From NCBI RefSeq assembly GCF_025642135.1, contig NZ_CP106793.1:6664001-6728000 (forward strand): DNA of 64,000 bases, in the 5' to 3' direction. The DNA is from Streptomyces cynarae (lineage in GTDB: Bacteria; Actinomycetota; Actinomycetes; Streptomycetales; Streptomycetaceae). A program made the position numbers and the translations under genes. Shown piece after piece: positions 27,446-35,895 of this stretch; positions within the stretch are counted from its first letter, which is position 1; each line of letters begins with the position of its first letter. The notes under the pieces are model-generated. The model had not been told where the DNA came from, searched no databases, and saw only the letters and a program-made list of their open reading frames with translations.

Positions 27446-27591
27446 TGTCAGTTCCTCCTGGCGCGCCCTGGATGGCGCGTCGGTGTACGAAACATGGCAG
27501 ATGCGGGTACGGCGACACGACACACGTCGACGCGCTCGGCCAACGTGGCGTGGTGAGGGGAGGTCGTGTCAGCCCGTACCGGGTGAAGTGC

Positions 27592-27993
27592 TCAGCAGCG
27601 GAACACCTGGAGTGCCGCGGCAGTGTGAGCGGTCGAGGATCTGGATATGCGCAGCGCGCCGGGAGAGGCAGCCGGTGGCCGCACGGCCGTGACATCGCGT
27701 GCCAGCGCCACGAGAGCGGGGGCCTCCGGAGCGGAGTCCGCCGCCGCGCGGTGCCGGTCACGGGTGCGCAGCGGGCCGGTGGGGCCGGCCGGTTGGCCGT
27801 GGTCGCCGCAGGTGACGACCTCGTCCGTCTCGTCGGCGCGCTTGACGGTGACCGCCTCCGGCGCTTCGACGGCGCTCACATGGGCCTGGTGCGCGGAGGC
27901 GGCGAAGGACGCGGTGGGTGCGAAGAGCTGCAGGGCGAGCAGGACGGCGGAGAGGATCGTGAGCACGAACCGGAACGTCGCACCGCGTACCAT
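27592..27993 (-). CDS. Small secreted protein, function unknown
   Basis: A 133-residue protein with a signal peptide (RFVLTILSAVLLALQLFAPT, then cleavage near ASFA-AS at residue 33). The mature part is Ala/Arg/His-rich with two cysteines and no recognised domain. The ATG at 27993 follows GGAGG. An A+T-rich stretch with a perfect CTTTAC-N7-GTAAAG inverted repeat lies 80 bases upstream, so expression is probably regulated. It lies 146 bp upstream of the carbonic anhydrase start on the same strand. Confidence 0.75.
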   Translation of the reverse strand: MVRGATFRFVLTILSAVLLALQLFAPTASFAASAHQAHVSAVEAPEAVTVKRADETDEVVTCGDHGQPAGPTGPLRTRDRHRAAADSAPEAPALVALARDVTAVRPPAASPGALRISRSSTAHTAAALQVFRC

Positions 27994-28072
27994 GCGCCTC
28001 CTTCCCCTTGCCGGCGTCCGTCGAAGGTGTCTGGCCAACACGTTAACCCGGCAACCGCCTTTGCAAGGTTAA

Positions 28073-28091
28073 CTTTACGTTTCAGGTAAAG
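28073..28091. promoter_or_regulatory. Inverted repeat CTTTAC-N7-GTAAAG
   Basis: Perfect 6-bp arms (28073-28078, 28086-28091) lie in a notably A+T-rich stretch with two nearby GTTAAC sites (28042 and 28068). It is upstream of the small secreted protein gene and a candidate repressor operator. Confidence 0.45.
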
Positions 28092-28180
28092 GAAAGCCCA
28101 AAAATCGAGGTGAGCGTGGCCTGAAGTCGTCGCTGACGCACGTCAGTTTGAGTCTGCTACGCGTGAACGGGCCTGTGGGG

Positions 28181-29281
28181 CTACTGGTCCTGAACGAGGC
28201 TCGAGGCGTCGCGTGCGAGCGCGGTGAGGCGGGAGATGGCGCGGAAGTACTTCTTCCGGTAACCGCCCTTCAGCATCTCCTCGCTGAACAGCTTGTCGAA
28301 CGGCAGCCCGGAGGCGAGCACCGGCACCTCGCGGTCGTAGAGCCGGTCCGCGAGCACGACGAGCCGCAGCGCCGTCGACTGGTCGGGCACCGGCCGGACG
28401 TCCGTCAGGCACACCGCCTTCAGTCCGTCGGTCAGCGCGCCGTACCGGCTGGGGTGCACCCGCGCGAGGTGGTCGAGCAGCTCCGGGAAGGCGTCGAGCG
28501 AGGCGCCCGCGGTGGCGTAGGCCGTCTTCGTCACCTGCGCGTCGGTGTACGGCGCCGGCGCCTCTGGCAGGCCGCGGTGGCGGTAGTCCTCGCCGTCGAT
28601 GCGCAGCGTGCGGAAGTGGGCGGACAGCCCCTGGATCTCGCGCAGGAAGTCGGCCGCGGCGAAGCGGCCCTCGCCGAGCTTGCCCGGCAGGGTGTTGGAG
28701 GTGGCGGCGAGCGCCACGCCCGCCTCGACGAGCTTGCCGAGCAGGGTGGAGACGAGGACGGTGTCGCCGGGGTCGTCCAGCTCGAACTCGTCGATGCACA
28801 GCAGGCGGTGGCCGGAGAGCGTCTGCACGGTCTGCTGGAAGCCGAGCGCGCCGACCAGGTTCGTCAGCTCCACGAAGGTGCCGAAGGCCTTGAGCGAGGG
28901 ATCGGCCGGGGTGGCGTGCCACAGGGAGGCGAGCAGGTGGGTCTTGCCGACGCCGTAGCCGCCGTCGAGGTAGACACCGCGGGGGCCCGCGGGCGTCTTG
29001 GGGGCCTTGCTCCTGCCGAACCCGAGGAATCCCCGCCTGCCCGTGGACTGCGCCCCGCCGAGCCCGGTCGCGAAGCCCTCGAGGACGCGGACGGCCTCGC
29101 TCTGGCTGGGCTGGTTCGGGTCCGGGACATACGTCGAGAAGCGGACCGAGTCGAAGCGCGGCGGCGGCACCATCTCGGCGACGAGCCGGTCGGCGGGGAC
29201 GTGCGGCTCGCGTGCGCACAGGGACAGCGGGGCCGCGACGGCTATCGGTTCGGTCCGGGAGGCGGCGGTGGAGGACGACAC
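28181..29281 (-). CDS. zapE: ZapE/AFG1-type ATPase
   Basis: A 366-residue AAA-like P-loop ATPase, related to AFG1 and to ZapE, which associates with the division ring under stress in other bacteria. The Walker A motif GGYGVGKTHLL and Walker B LLCIDEFEL are intact; a sensor ATSNT segment follows. It has no membrane segment. The start is GTG 29281 with a GGGGAA site. It is divergent from a RibD-like gene, with starts only 37 bases apart, so the promoters overlap. Confidence 0.9.
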   Translation of the reverse strand: MSSSTAASRTEPIAVAAPLSLCAREPHVPADRLVAEMVPPPRFDSVRFSTYVPDPNQPSQSEAVRVLEGFATGLGGAQSTGRRGFLGFGRSKAPKTPAGPRGVYLDGGYGVGKTHLLASLWHATPADPSLKAFGTFVELTNLVGALGFQQTVQTLSGHRLLCIDEFELDDPGDTVLVSTLLGKLVEAGVALAATSNTLPGKLGEGRFAAADFLREIQGLSAHFRTLRIDGEDYRHRGLPEAPAPYTDAQVTKTAYATAGASLDAFPELLDHLARVHPSRYGALTDGLKAVCLTDVRPVPDQSTALRLVVLADRLYDREVPVLASGLPFDKLFSEEMLKGGYRKKYFRAISRLTALARDASSLVQDQ

Positions 29282-29318
29282 GCTTCCCCACTGTACGTGT
29301 CGTGCCACACTGCACGAC

Positions 29319-30164
29319 ATGCGACGCCTGTTCCCTGTGACCGACGAAACAGACGAAACAGCGGCCCGGCCGGGTGCTCCGGCCCCGGACACCGGGCAGG
29401 CGCCGGGCGCCAGCGCGGCGGGCGGCTCCGTCGACCGCGAGTGGTCGCTGGAGGAGCTCGCCGAGGCCTACGCCTACCCGGAGCCCCCGCCCGGGGGCCG
29501 GGAGCCCTGGCTGCGCGCCAACATGGTCTCCACGCTGGACGGTGCGGCCCAGCACGAGGGGCGGTCCCACCCGATCTCCAGCGCTGCCGACATGCGGATC
29601 TTCGGCACGCTGCGGGGGCTCGCGGACGTGGTGATCGTGGGTGCCGAAACGGTACGGCAGGAGGGATACCGTCCGGCGCGCGAGCGTGAGGCCTTCGCTG
29701 CGATGCGTGAGGCGGCCGGACAGGGCCCGGTGCCCGCCATCGCCGTGGTCAGCTCCAGCCTGGAGTTGGACTTCTCCTGGCCGCTGTTCACCTCGCCCCT
29801 GGTGCCCACGCTGGTGCTCACCGGGGCCGCGGCGGCCCCGGACCGGGTGGCGGCGGCCGAGAAGGCGGGCGCCCGGGTGGTGATCGCCGGGGACGGCATG
29901 GGTGTGGACCCGGTGCGCGCCGTACGCGCCCTCGCGGAGCTCGGCATGACCCGGCTGCTCACCGAGGGCGGGCCGCGCCTGCTGGGCCAGCTGGTCGTCT
30001 CCGGGGTGCTCGACGAGCTGTGCCTGACCGTCTCCCCGATGCTCACGGCGGGCGACGCGCAGCGGATCGCCGGGGGGCCCTCGCTCACGGTGCCCAAGCG
30101 CTTCGCGCTGGCGTCGTTGCTGGAGGAGGAGGGGTTCCTGTTCAGCCGGTACCGCAGGACCTGA
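29319..30164 (+). CDS. RibD C-terminal domain (pyrimidine reductase-like) protein
   Basis: A 281-residue NADPH-dependent reductase-fold protein. After a disordered N-terminus of about 45 residues come the family markers RANMVSTLDGAAQ, ADVVIVGAETVRQEGY and LLTEGGPRLLGQL. Full RibD has an N-terminal deaminase domain that is missing here, so this is the stand-alone type, possibly riboflavin- or dihydrofolate-reductase-like. Substrate not assignable. Confidence 0.88.
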   Translation: MRRLFPVTDETDETAARPGAPAPDTGQAPGASAAGGSVDREWSLEELAEAYAYPEPPPGGREPWLRANMVSTLDGAAQHEGRSHPISSAADMRIFGTLRGLADVVIVGAETVRQEGYRPAREREAFAAMREAAGQGPVPAIAVVSSSLELDFSWPLFTSPLVPTLVLTGAAAAPDRVAAAEKAGARVVIAGDGMGVDPVRAVRALAELGMTRLLTEGGPRLLGQLVVSGVLDELCLTVSPMLTAGDAQRIAGGPSLTVPKRFALASLLEEEGFLFSRYRRT

Positions 30165-30366
30165 GCGGCGGGAGCGCACGGGGCGTTTGATGGCGGAAGC
30201 TCCCGATATGCGGCGACGGCACGGAATCACCCGTTCCGTTCAATGTTCCGTGGGCACACTAGTTCTCGCGGATCCCGTGCCGGTGCCGGGGCAGGATGGT
30301 TTCCGCAAGGGCCGTGACGGCCCGCCGGGAAAGGCCCGCGGTCCATGGAGGAGAAGGGCGCCTGTC

Positions 30367-30840
30367 GTGTTCACGAGCGTACTGATGATCGAGAAGGCCC
30401 TCACGTCCGCCGACGTGGAGTTCGTCACCACTTTGCACGGTGACGAGCCGGTCTCCTTCCACGTCCTGCTGCAGCCCCGCGGCGACCAGGCGGACCGCCT
30501 GCTGCGGGCCATCGACGACATCGCACTGGGCGAGCTGGACGAGGCGGCGCACGAACGGGAGACACCGGAGGGCAAGGACGCCGCCGAGCTGGGGCGGCAG
30601 GCCCTGGAGGTGTCCCTGGCCGCCCTGCGCGCGGCGGGCGGCGCGGCGGAGGGACGCCTCATCGAGGACCACCCGCTGGACGCGCTCAAGGACCTGGTCG
30701 GCGAGGTCGGCGCGGACGAGGTGATCGTGCTGACCGACCCGCACTACGTGGAGGAGTTCTTCCACCGCGACTGGGCGTCCAGGGCGCGGCACAAGGTGGG
30801 CGTGCCGGTGCTCAAGCTGTTCTCCCACAGCAAGGCGTGA
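30367..30840 (+). CDS. Conserved actinobacterial protein, universal-stress-like C-terminus
   Basis: A 157-residue soluble protein starting at GTG 30367. Its C-terminal part (GADEVIVLTDPHYVEEFF ... KVGVPVLKLFSH) resembles the last strands of universal stress proteins; the N-terminus does not match a named domain. As I recall, homologs are often labelled indole-3-glycerol phosphate synthase, but I see no TIM-barrel motifs, so that name is not supported. It lies 76 bp upstream of murC, probably with its own promoter within 30165-30366. Confidence 0.7.
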   Translation: MFTSVLMIEKALTSADVEFVTTLHGDEPVSFHVLLQPRGDQADRLLRAIDDIALGELDEAAHERETPEGKDAAELGRQALEVSLAALRAAGGAAEGRLIEDHPLDALKDLVGEVGADEVIVLTDPHYVEEFFHRDWASRARHKVGVPVLKLFSHSKA

Positions 30841-30916
30841 GCGTCACCGGGACCCTGTCGTGACGGACTAGGGTGTGTCGCTGAACGTCCGCCGTACCAG
30901 CATTCAGGAGACACGC

Positions 30917-32311
30917 ATGGCACCCGGCCTCCCCACCGCCATGGACCGACCGCACTTCATCGGCATCGGCGGCGCCGGAATGTCGGGCATCGCGAAGATC
31001 CTCGCGCAGCGCGGGGCCAGGGTGGCGGGCAGCGACGCCAAGGACTCGCCGACCGCCGAGGCCCTGCGCGCGCTGGGCGCGACGGTGCACATCGGGCACG
31101 CGGCCGGGCACCTCGCCGACGACGCGAGCTGTGTCGTCGTCTCCTCGGCGATCCGGGAGGACAACCCGGAACTGGCCCGCGCGGCCGAACTCGGCATCCC
31201 GGTGGTCCACCGCTCCGACGCCCTCGCGGCCCTGATGGAGGGCCTGCGCCCGATCGCGGTCGCCGGCACCCACGGCAAGACGACCACCACGTCGATGCTC
31301 GCGGTGTCCCTCACCGAGCTGGGCCTGAAGCCGTCGTACGCGATCGGCGGCGACCTGGACGCCCCGGGCTCGAACGCCCTGCACGGCGAGGGCGACATCT
31401 TCGTGGCGGAGGCGGACGAATCGGACCGCAGCTTCCACAAGTACGCCCCCGAGGTCGCCATCGTCCTCAACGTCGAACTCGACCACCACGCGAACTACGC
31501 GTCGATGGAGGAGATCTACGAGTCCTTCGAGACGTTCGTGGACCGCATCGCCGAGGGCGGCACGCTGGTGATCTCGGCGGACCACGAAGGTGCACGCGAA
31601 CTGACGCGGCGCGTCACGGCGTGCGACGTGACAGTGGTGACGTACGGAGGGGCCGAGGACGCCGACGTACGGGTCCTGTCGGTCGTCCCGCAGGGCCTGA
31701 AGAGCGAGGTCACGGTCCTCCTCGACGGCCAGGAGCTCACCTTCACGGTCTCCGTCCCCGGCCGCCACTACGCGCACAACGCGGTCGCGGCCCTGGCGGC
31801 GGGCGTGGCGCTCGGCATCCCGGCGGCGGAGCTGGCCCCGGCCCTGGCCGCGTACACGGGGGTGAAGCGCCGCCTGCAGCTGAAGGGCGAGCAGGCCGGC
31901 GTCCAGGTCGTCGACTCCTACGCCCACCACCCCACCGAGATGACGGCGGACCTGGAGGCGATGCGGGCGGCGGCCGGCGAGTCCCGCATCCTGGTGGTCT
32001 TCCAGCCCCACCTGTTCTCCCGCACCCAGGAACTGGGCAAGGAGATGGGCCAGGCGCTGGCGCTCGCGGACGCCTCCGTGGTCCTCGACATCTACCCCGC
32101 CCGCGAGGACCCGATCCCGGGCGTGACCAGCGAGCTGATCATCGAGGCGGCGCGGGCGGCGGGCGCGGACGTGCAGGCCGTCCACGACAAGGCGGAGGTC
32201 CCCGCGGTCGTCGCGGGAATGGCGAAGCCGGGTGATCTCGTTCTCACCATGGGCGCGGGCGACGTCACGGACCTCGGCCCGCGGATCCTGGACCGTCTCG
32301 CACAGAGTTAA
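30917..32311 (+). CDS. murC: UDP-N-acetylmuramate--L-alanine ligase
   Basis: A 464-residue cytosolic Mur ligase that adds the first residue of the peptidoglycan stem peptide. The N-terminal glycine-rich motif FIGIGGAGMSGIAKIL binds the UDP-sugar, the P-loop is AVAGTHGKTTTTSM, and the EADESDRSF and YAHHPTE motifs are present. The ATG follows CAGGAGA. As usual in Streptomyces, this gene lies away from the main division and cell-wall cluster. msrB follows after 13 bases, suggesting co-transcription. Confidence 0.96.
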   Translation: MAPGLPTAMDRPHFIGIGGAGMSGIAKILAQRGARVAGSDAKDSPTAEALRALGATVHIGHAAGHLADDASCVVVSSAIREDNPELARAAELGIPVVHRSDALAALMEGLRPIAVAGTHGKTTTTSMLAVSLTELGLKPSYAIGGDLDAPGSNALHGEGDIFVAEADESDRSFHKYAPEVAIVLNVELDHHANYASMEEIYESFETFVDRIAEGGTLVISADHEGARELTRRVTACDVTVVTYGGAEDADVRVLSVVPQGLKSEVTVLLDGQELTFTVSVPGRHYAHNAVAALAAGVALGIPAAELAPALAAYTGVKRRLQLKGEQAGVQVVDSYAHHPTEMTADLEAMRAAAGESRILVVFQPHLFSRTQELGKEMGQALALADASVVLDIYPAREDPIPGVTSELIIEAARAAGADVQAVHDKAEVPAVVAGMAKPGDLVLTMGAGDVTDLGPRILDRLAQS

Positions 32312-32324
32312 GGGGTTGGCCTTC

Positions 32325-32732
32325 ATGTCGTACGACGTCGACAAGCCGGACGAGCAGTGGCGCGCGGAGCTGACCCCGGCGGAGTACGCGGTCCTGCGCC
32401 AGGCCGGCACCGAGCCCGCCTTCACCGGTGAGTACACGGACGCCAAGACCAAGGGTGTGTACTCCTGCCGCGCCTGCGGCGCCGAACTCTTCACCTCCGA
32501 CACGAAGTTCGAGTCCCACTGCGGCTGGCCGTCCTTCTACGACCCGAAGGACACCGACGCGGTGGAGCTCCTGGAGGACCGCTCCCACGGGATGATCCGC
32601 ACGGAGGTGCGGTGCGCCCGCTGCGGCTCGCATCTGGGGCACGTCTTCGAGGGCGAGGGGTACCCGACGCCGACGGATCAGCGGTACTGCATCAACTCGA
32701 TCTCCTTGCGCCTGGTCCCTGACGAGGGTTGA
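32325..32732 (+). CDS. msrB: Peptide-methionine (R)-S-oxide reductase
   Basis: A 135-residue enzyme that repairs methionine-R-sulfoxide in oxidised proteins. The zinc-binding CxxC pairs (CRAC, CARC) and the catalytic cysteine in RYCINS are all present, with the HCGWPSFYDP segment. It starts 13 bases after murC. Confidence 0.96.
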   Translation: MSYDVDKPDEQWRAELTPAEYAVLRQAGTEPAFTGEYTDAKTKGVYSCRACGAELFTSDTKFESHCGWPSFYDPKDTDAVELLEDRSHGMIRTEVRCARCGSHLGHVFEGEGYPTPTDQRYCINSISLRLVPDEG

Positions 32733-32807
32733 CCTGACGGGTCGACGGCAAGGGGTCGTCTTCGCCCGTTGAGCCGTCGGTACAAGGATGACCGACCGGG
32801 CCGGTGG

Positions 32808-33887
32808 TCAAGGGGGGCGGGGGTGGTGGCCCCAGCGGTCCCGTCCCTCCGCCTCGGCTGCCGAGGGACGGCGGTGTTTCCGGGGGCGCTCGTCGTCCCC
32901 GGCTCCGTTCTCCTCGCTGTCGAGCCTCGTCGCACTCTCGGCCTCCTCCGGCGCGATTCTCGTCACCATCTCGGCGAGCTGTCGGCACGCCTGTTCGATC
33001 TCCATCCGGTTCTTTCTCTGCTCGCTGATCGTCGCACTGAGGAGCAGCGCCGTCAGCGCCACCGAGCCGTTGAAGGCCTGGAGCGTGATCATGCCGATGA
33101 GCAGGTGCTGACCCGCGAACGGGCCCGTTCTGCGCGCCGCGGCGAGGATGGCGAACGTCGAGACGGCCAGTGCGCAGGGTGCGGCCCCGGCCCGCTGGAA
33201 GCGGAAGGCCGCCCAGATCAGCACCGGCAGACCGAGGAAGAGCAGCGGTACGCGACTGGCCTCGAGGAACCCGACGCCGATGGTGGCCACCAGCAGCAGT
33301 GACGCCTCCAACCACCGGGACGGCGGCACGTCCCTCGGCAGGCGCGCGGAGCGCAGCACCAGCAGGACCGGCGTGACCAGCAGCACCCCCATCGCGTCGC
33401 CGGTCCACCAGACCGACCACGTCGGCCAGAACGCCCCCGTGGACAAGGCACCGGCGAGCAGCAGGGTGCAGCTGCCCACCGTCGCGCTGAGGAGCATGCC
33501 GGTGAAGGCCCCGAGGAACACCAGCGCCAGCGCGTCGCGCAGCCGGTCCATCTCGGTGCGGAACCCGGCGCGGCGAAGCAGTGCGTACGAGCACAGCGGT
33601 GCGAGCGTGTTCCCGACCACGATCGCGAGCACGGCGGGGATCGACGGCCCGAGAGAGATGTTGATCGCGAACGCGCCCAGGGCGATCCCCGGCCACACCC
33701 GGGGCCCGAGGAGCAGCAGCCCGGCGACGGCGATCCCGGTCGGCGGCCACAGCGGGGTGACCTGGCCGCGCACCAGTTGCTGGAGCAGCCCCAGCCTTCC
33801 CGATGCGTAGTACAGCCCGGCGATGACGCAGATCTCCAGGGCGGTCGCTGCACCGCGCCGGAGTCTTTCGTGCCGCGCGACGGACAT
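32808..33887 (-). CDS. MASE1-domain membrane protein without an output domain
   Basis: A 359-residue protein with about eight hydrophobic segments that form a MASE1 sensor (SGRLGLLQQLVRGQVTPLWP, PTGIAVAGLLLLGPRVWPG). MASE1 usually precedes a kinase, GGDEF or phosphatase domain; here the final 75 residues are a charged, Glu/Arg-rich tail with no enzyme. The ATG at 33887 has an excellent GGGGAGG site. It lies 68 bp behind a SpoIIE-type phosphatase gene in the same direction, which could provide the output. Confidence 0.85.
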   Translation of the reverse strand: MSVARHERLRRGAATALEICVIAGLYYASGRLGLLQQLVRGQVTPLWPPTGIAVAGLLLLGPRVWPGIALGAFAINISLGPSIPAVLAIVVGNTLAPLCSYALLRRAGFRTEMDRLRDALALVFLGAFTGMLLSATVGSCTLLLAGALSTGAFWPTWSVWWTGDAMGVLLVTPVLLVLRSARLPRDVPPSRWLEASLLLVATIGVGFLEASRVPLLFLGLPVLIWAAFRFQRAGAAPCALAVSTFAILAAARRTGPFAGQHLLIGMITLQAFNGSVALTALLLSATISEQRKNRMEIEQACRQLAEMVTRIAPEEAESATRLDSEENGAGDDERPRKHRRPSAAEAEGRDRWGHHPRPP

Positions 33888-33955
33888 CGGGCGCCTCCCC
33901 ATCGGCTCGGCCCCGTAGTCCATCGTCCGTCGGCCGCCCGCGATCCACCATGCGG

Positions 33956-35320
33956 TCACCGAGCGAAGCGGTGCGGCTGCTCCCGGTGTTCCTCGGCGGC
34001 CGGGGCGCGCAGGGCGAGGATGGCCATGTCGTCGTGGCCGTCGCTGGGGCCGCGGTCGGCAAGGGTGTGGACGAAGTCCTCCAGGGGAAGGCCGGCGTAG
34101 GCGGTGGCGAGACCGGCGAGCTCGTCCAGACACTCGTCGATGGGGCGGTGGGGGTGTTCGACCAGACCGTCGGTGAAGAGGACCACGGTGCTGCCGGGGG
34201 GCAGTGGGTGGATGTGGTCGGGGCGGGTCTGCCCGGTGTCGACCCCGAGGGGCAACCCGGGTTCGGCGAACAGGTACTCCGCTTTCCGGCCGGGGGCGAT
34301 CACCAGGGGCGGCACGTGGCCCGCGGCGCTCCAGTGCAGCCGCCACCCGGGCCCGTCGGGCTCGATGCGGGCCAGGCTCGTGGTGGTGACGGGGGTGTCG
34401 GTGATGCCCTGCAGGGTGCGGTCGAGCTGGGCGAGGATCGCGCTCGGCGGAGTGCACCGGTCGAAGAGCAGGGCGCGCAGCATGTTGCGGGTGGAGGCCA
34501 TGGCGGCCGCGGCTTCCAGATCGTGGCCCACCACGTCGCCGATGACGGCCGCCACCGCGCCGTCGGGCAGCAGTATGGCGTCGTACCAGTCGCCGCCGAG
34601 CCGGCTCGGCTCGGCGGCGGGCCGGTAGATGGCGGCGGCGCTGAACGGCCGCAGATCGGGCAGGGCCGGCAGCAGAAGCCGCTGGAACTGCTCGGACGCG
34701 CTGCGCACCCGCTCGAACAGGCGGACGTTCTCGATGGCGATGCCGGCGGCGCCGGCCAGAGCGACGACGATGTTCTCGTCATGGACGTCGAAGGGCTGTC
34801 CGTCGAGCCGCTCGGACAGGTAGAGGTCGCCGTAGATCTCGCCGCGCACGCTGATGGCGACGCCGAGCAGGGTGCGCAGGCGCGGGTGGCCCGGCGGGAA
34901 GCCGGCGGAGGCGGGGTGTGCGGGGATGTCGTCGACCCGCAGCGGTTCGGGGTTGCTGATCAGCTCCCCGAGGACGCCACGGCCCTCCGGCAGGCCGACG
35001 CGAGTCAGGTCGGCGTACTCCCGCTCCGACAGGCCGACGGCGATGAACTCCCTCAGGGACTGCCCGGACTCGTCGAGTACTCCGAGTGCCCCGTAGCGGG
35101 CGCCCACCAGGTCCATGGCGGTGGTCACGATGCGGTTCAGCACCCCCGGCAGCTCCACCTCCCGACTGATGGCCACCACGGCGTCCAGCAGCCCCTGCAG
35201 CCGGTCCATGGCGGCGAGCAGGGCACGCAACTGCTCGTCGATCCGGCCCAGCTCGTCACGCAGCCGCAGACGCAGGTCGTGCGGGGCCGGTTGCCGTGGT
35301 TGCCGCCTCGGTCCGGTCAT
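33956..35320 (-). CDS. GAF-domain SpoIIE-type serine phosphatase (PP2C)
   Basis: A 454-residue cytosolic PP2C phosphatase. A short helical region is followed by a GAF domain (residues about 45-205, with VGARYGALGVLDESG and TLLGVAISVRGEIYGDLYLSE) and a SpoIIE catalytic domain (from about 220) with the metal aspartates in GGDWYDAILL, VIGDVVGHD and FTDGLVEHP, ending GHDDMAILAL. Such proteins dephosphorylate anti-anti-sigma factors. The ATG at 35320 is preferred over 35341 by family similarity; ribosome binding sites are weak. It may signal with the adjacent MASE1 protein. Confidence 0.9.
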   Translation of the reverse strand: MTGPRRQPRQPAPHDLRLRLRDELGRIDEQLRALLAAMDRLQGLLDAVVAISREVELPGVLNRIVTTAMDLVGARYGALGVLDESGQSLREFIAVGLSEREYADLTRVGLPEGRGVLGELISNPEPLRVDDIPAHPASAGFPPGHPRLRTLLGVAISVRGEIYGDLYLSERLDGQPFDVHDENIVVALAGAAGIAIENVRLFERVRSASEQFQRLLLPALPDLRPFSAAAIYRPAAEPSRLGGDWYDAILLPDGAVAAVIGDVVGHDLEAAAAMASTRNMLRALLFDRCTPPSAILAQLDRTLQGITDTPVTTTSLARIEPDGPGWRLHWSAAGHVPPLVIAPGRKAEYLFAEPGLPLGVDTGQTRPDHIHPLPPGSTVVLFTDGLVEHPHRPIDECLDELAGLATAYAGLPLEDFVHTLADRGPSDGHDDMAILALRAPAAEEHREQPHRFAR

Positions 35321-35895
35321 GACGGACGCCCTTGCGGCCACTCACGCGGACGGTACACACCGGCCTCCTGGCACGACCGTGGTCGAACGGGACGGCGACT
35401 TGGCACGACGCGGTGGTGCGAGTCGCCCATATCACGGCAAAGCTACATGTCGTCTTCCTTGCCCGAAAGGTCCGCTCCGGAGGGTTTAGCCCGAAACACC
35501 CGCTCTGGAGGGTGTCGCCGACCGCCGACCGCCGACCGCCGACCGCCGACCGCCGACCGCCGACCGCCGACCGCCGACCGCCGACCGCCGGCGCCGGCGC
35601 CGACGCCCGGGGGCGGGGTCCGGGGTCCGGGTCAAGGCTCAGGGGCCGGGCACCAGGGGTCAGGGGTCAGGGCGCAAGGCTCAAGGCGCAGGCGTCGGCT
35701 TCCGGCGACGCGGAGATCATCACAATGCGGCAGCAACAGCCGACTACCGGCGGTCGCTCACTTGACCACGGGCGGTCACCCGCGATTGGCTCCGGCACAG
35801 CGCGAGCCACCGAGCCGATACTCCCCGGCTCACTCCGCTCTTCCCGTACGACCGCCGTCCTCTGGCTCGGCTGCACAGCGAGGTGCCGCACCCCC
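35321..35895. other. Repeat-rich gene-free region before the sugar-binding lipoprotein
   Basis: No gene is supported. Contents: a pair of CGCTC(C/T)GGAGGGT repeats (about 35472 and 35501), the 7-bp minisatellite (35517-35590), and a degenerate tract of GGGGTC, CAAGGCT and CAGGGGTCAG motifs (about 35615-35700). The last 150 bases should carry the promoter of the lipoprotein gene. Confidence 0.6.
35517..35590. repeat. 7-bp minisatellite (GCCGACC)n
   Basis: About 10.5 perfect tandem copies of GCCGACC. There are no spacers, so it is not CRISPR. Copy number is likely variable between strains through slippage. Confidence 0.95.

Noticed and set aside
30367..30840. Indole-3-glycerol phosphate synthase
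   Set aside because: No TIM-barrel or TrpC motif is visible and 157 residues is too short.
35517..35590. CRISPR array
   Set aside because: The repeat is a direct 7-bp tandem without spacers, and no cas genes are present.
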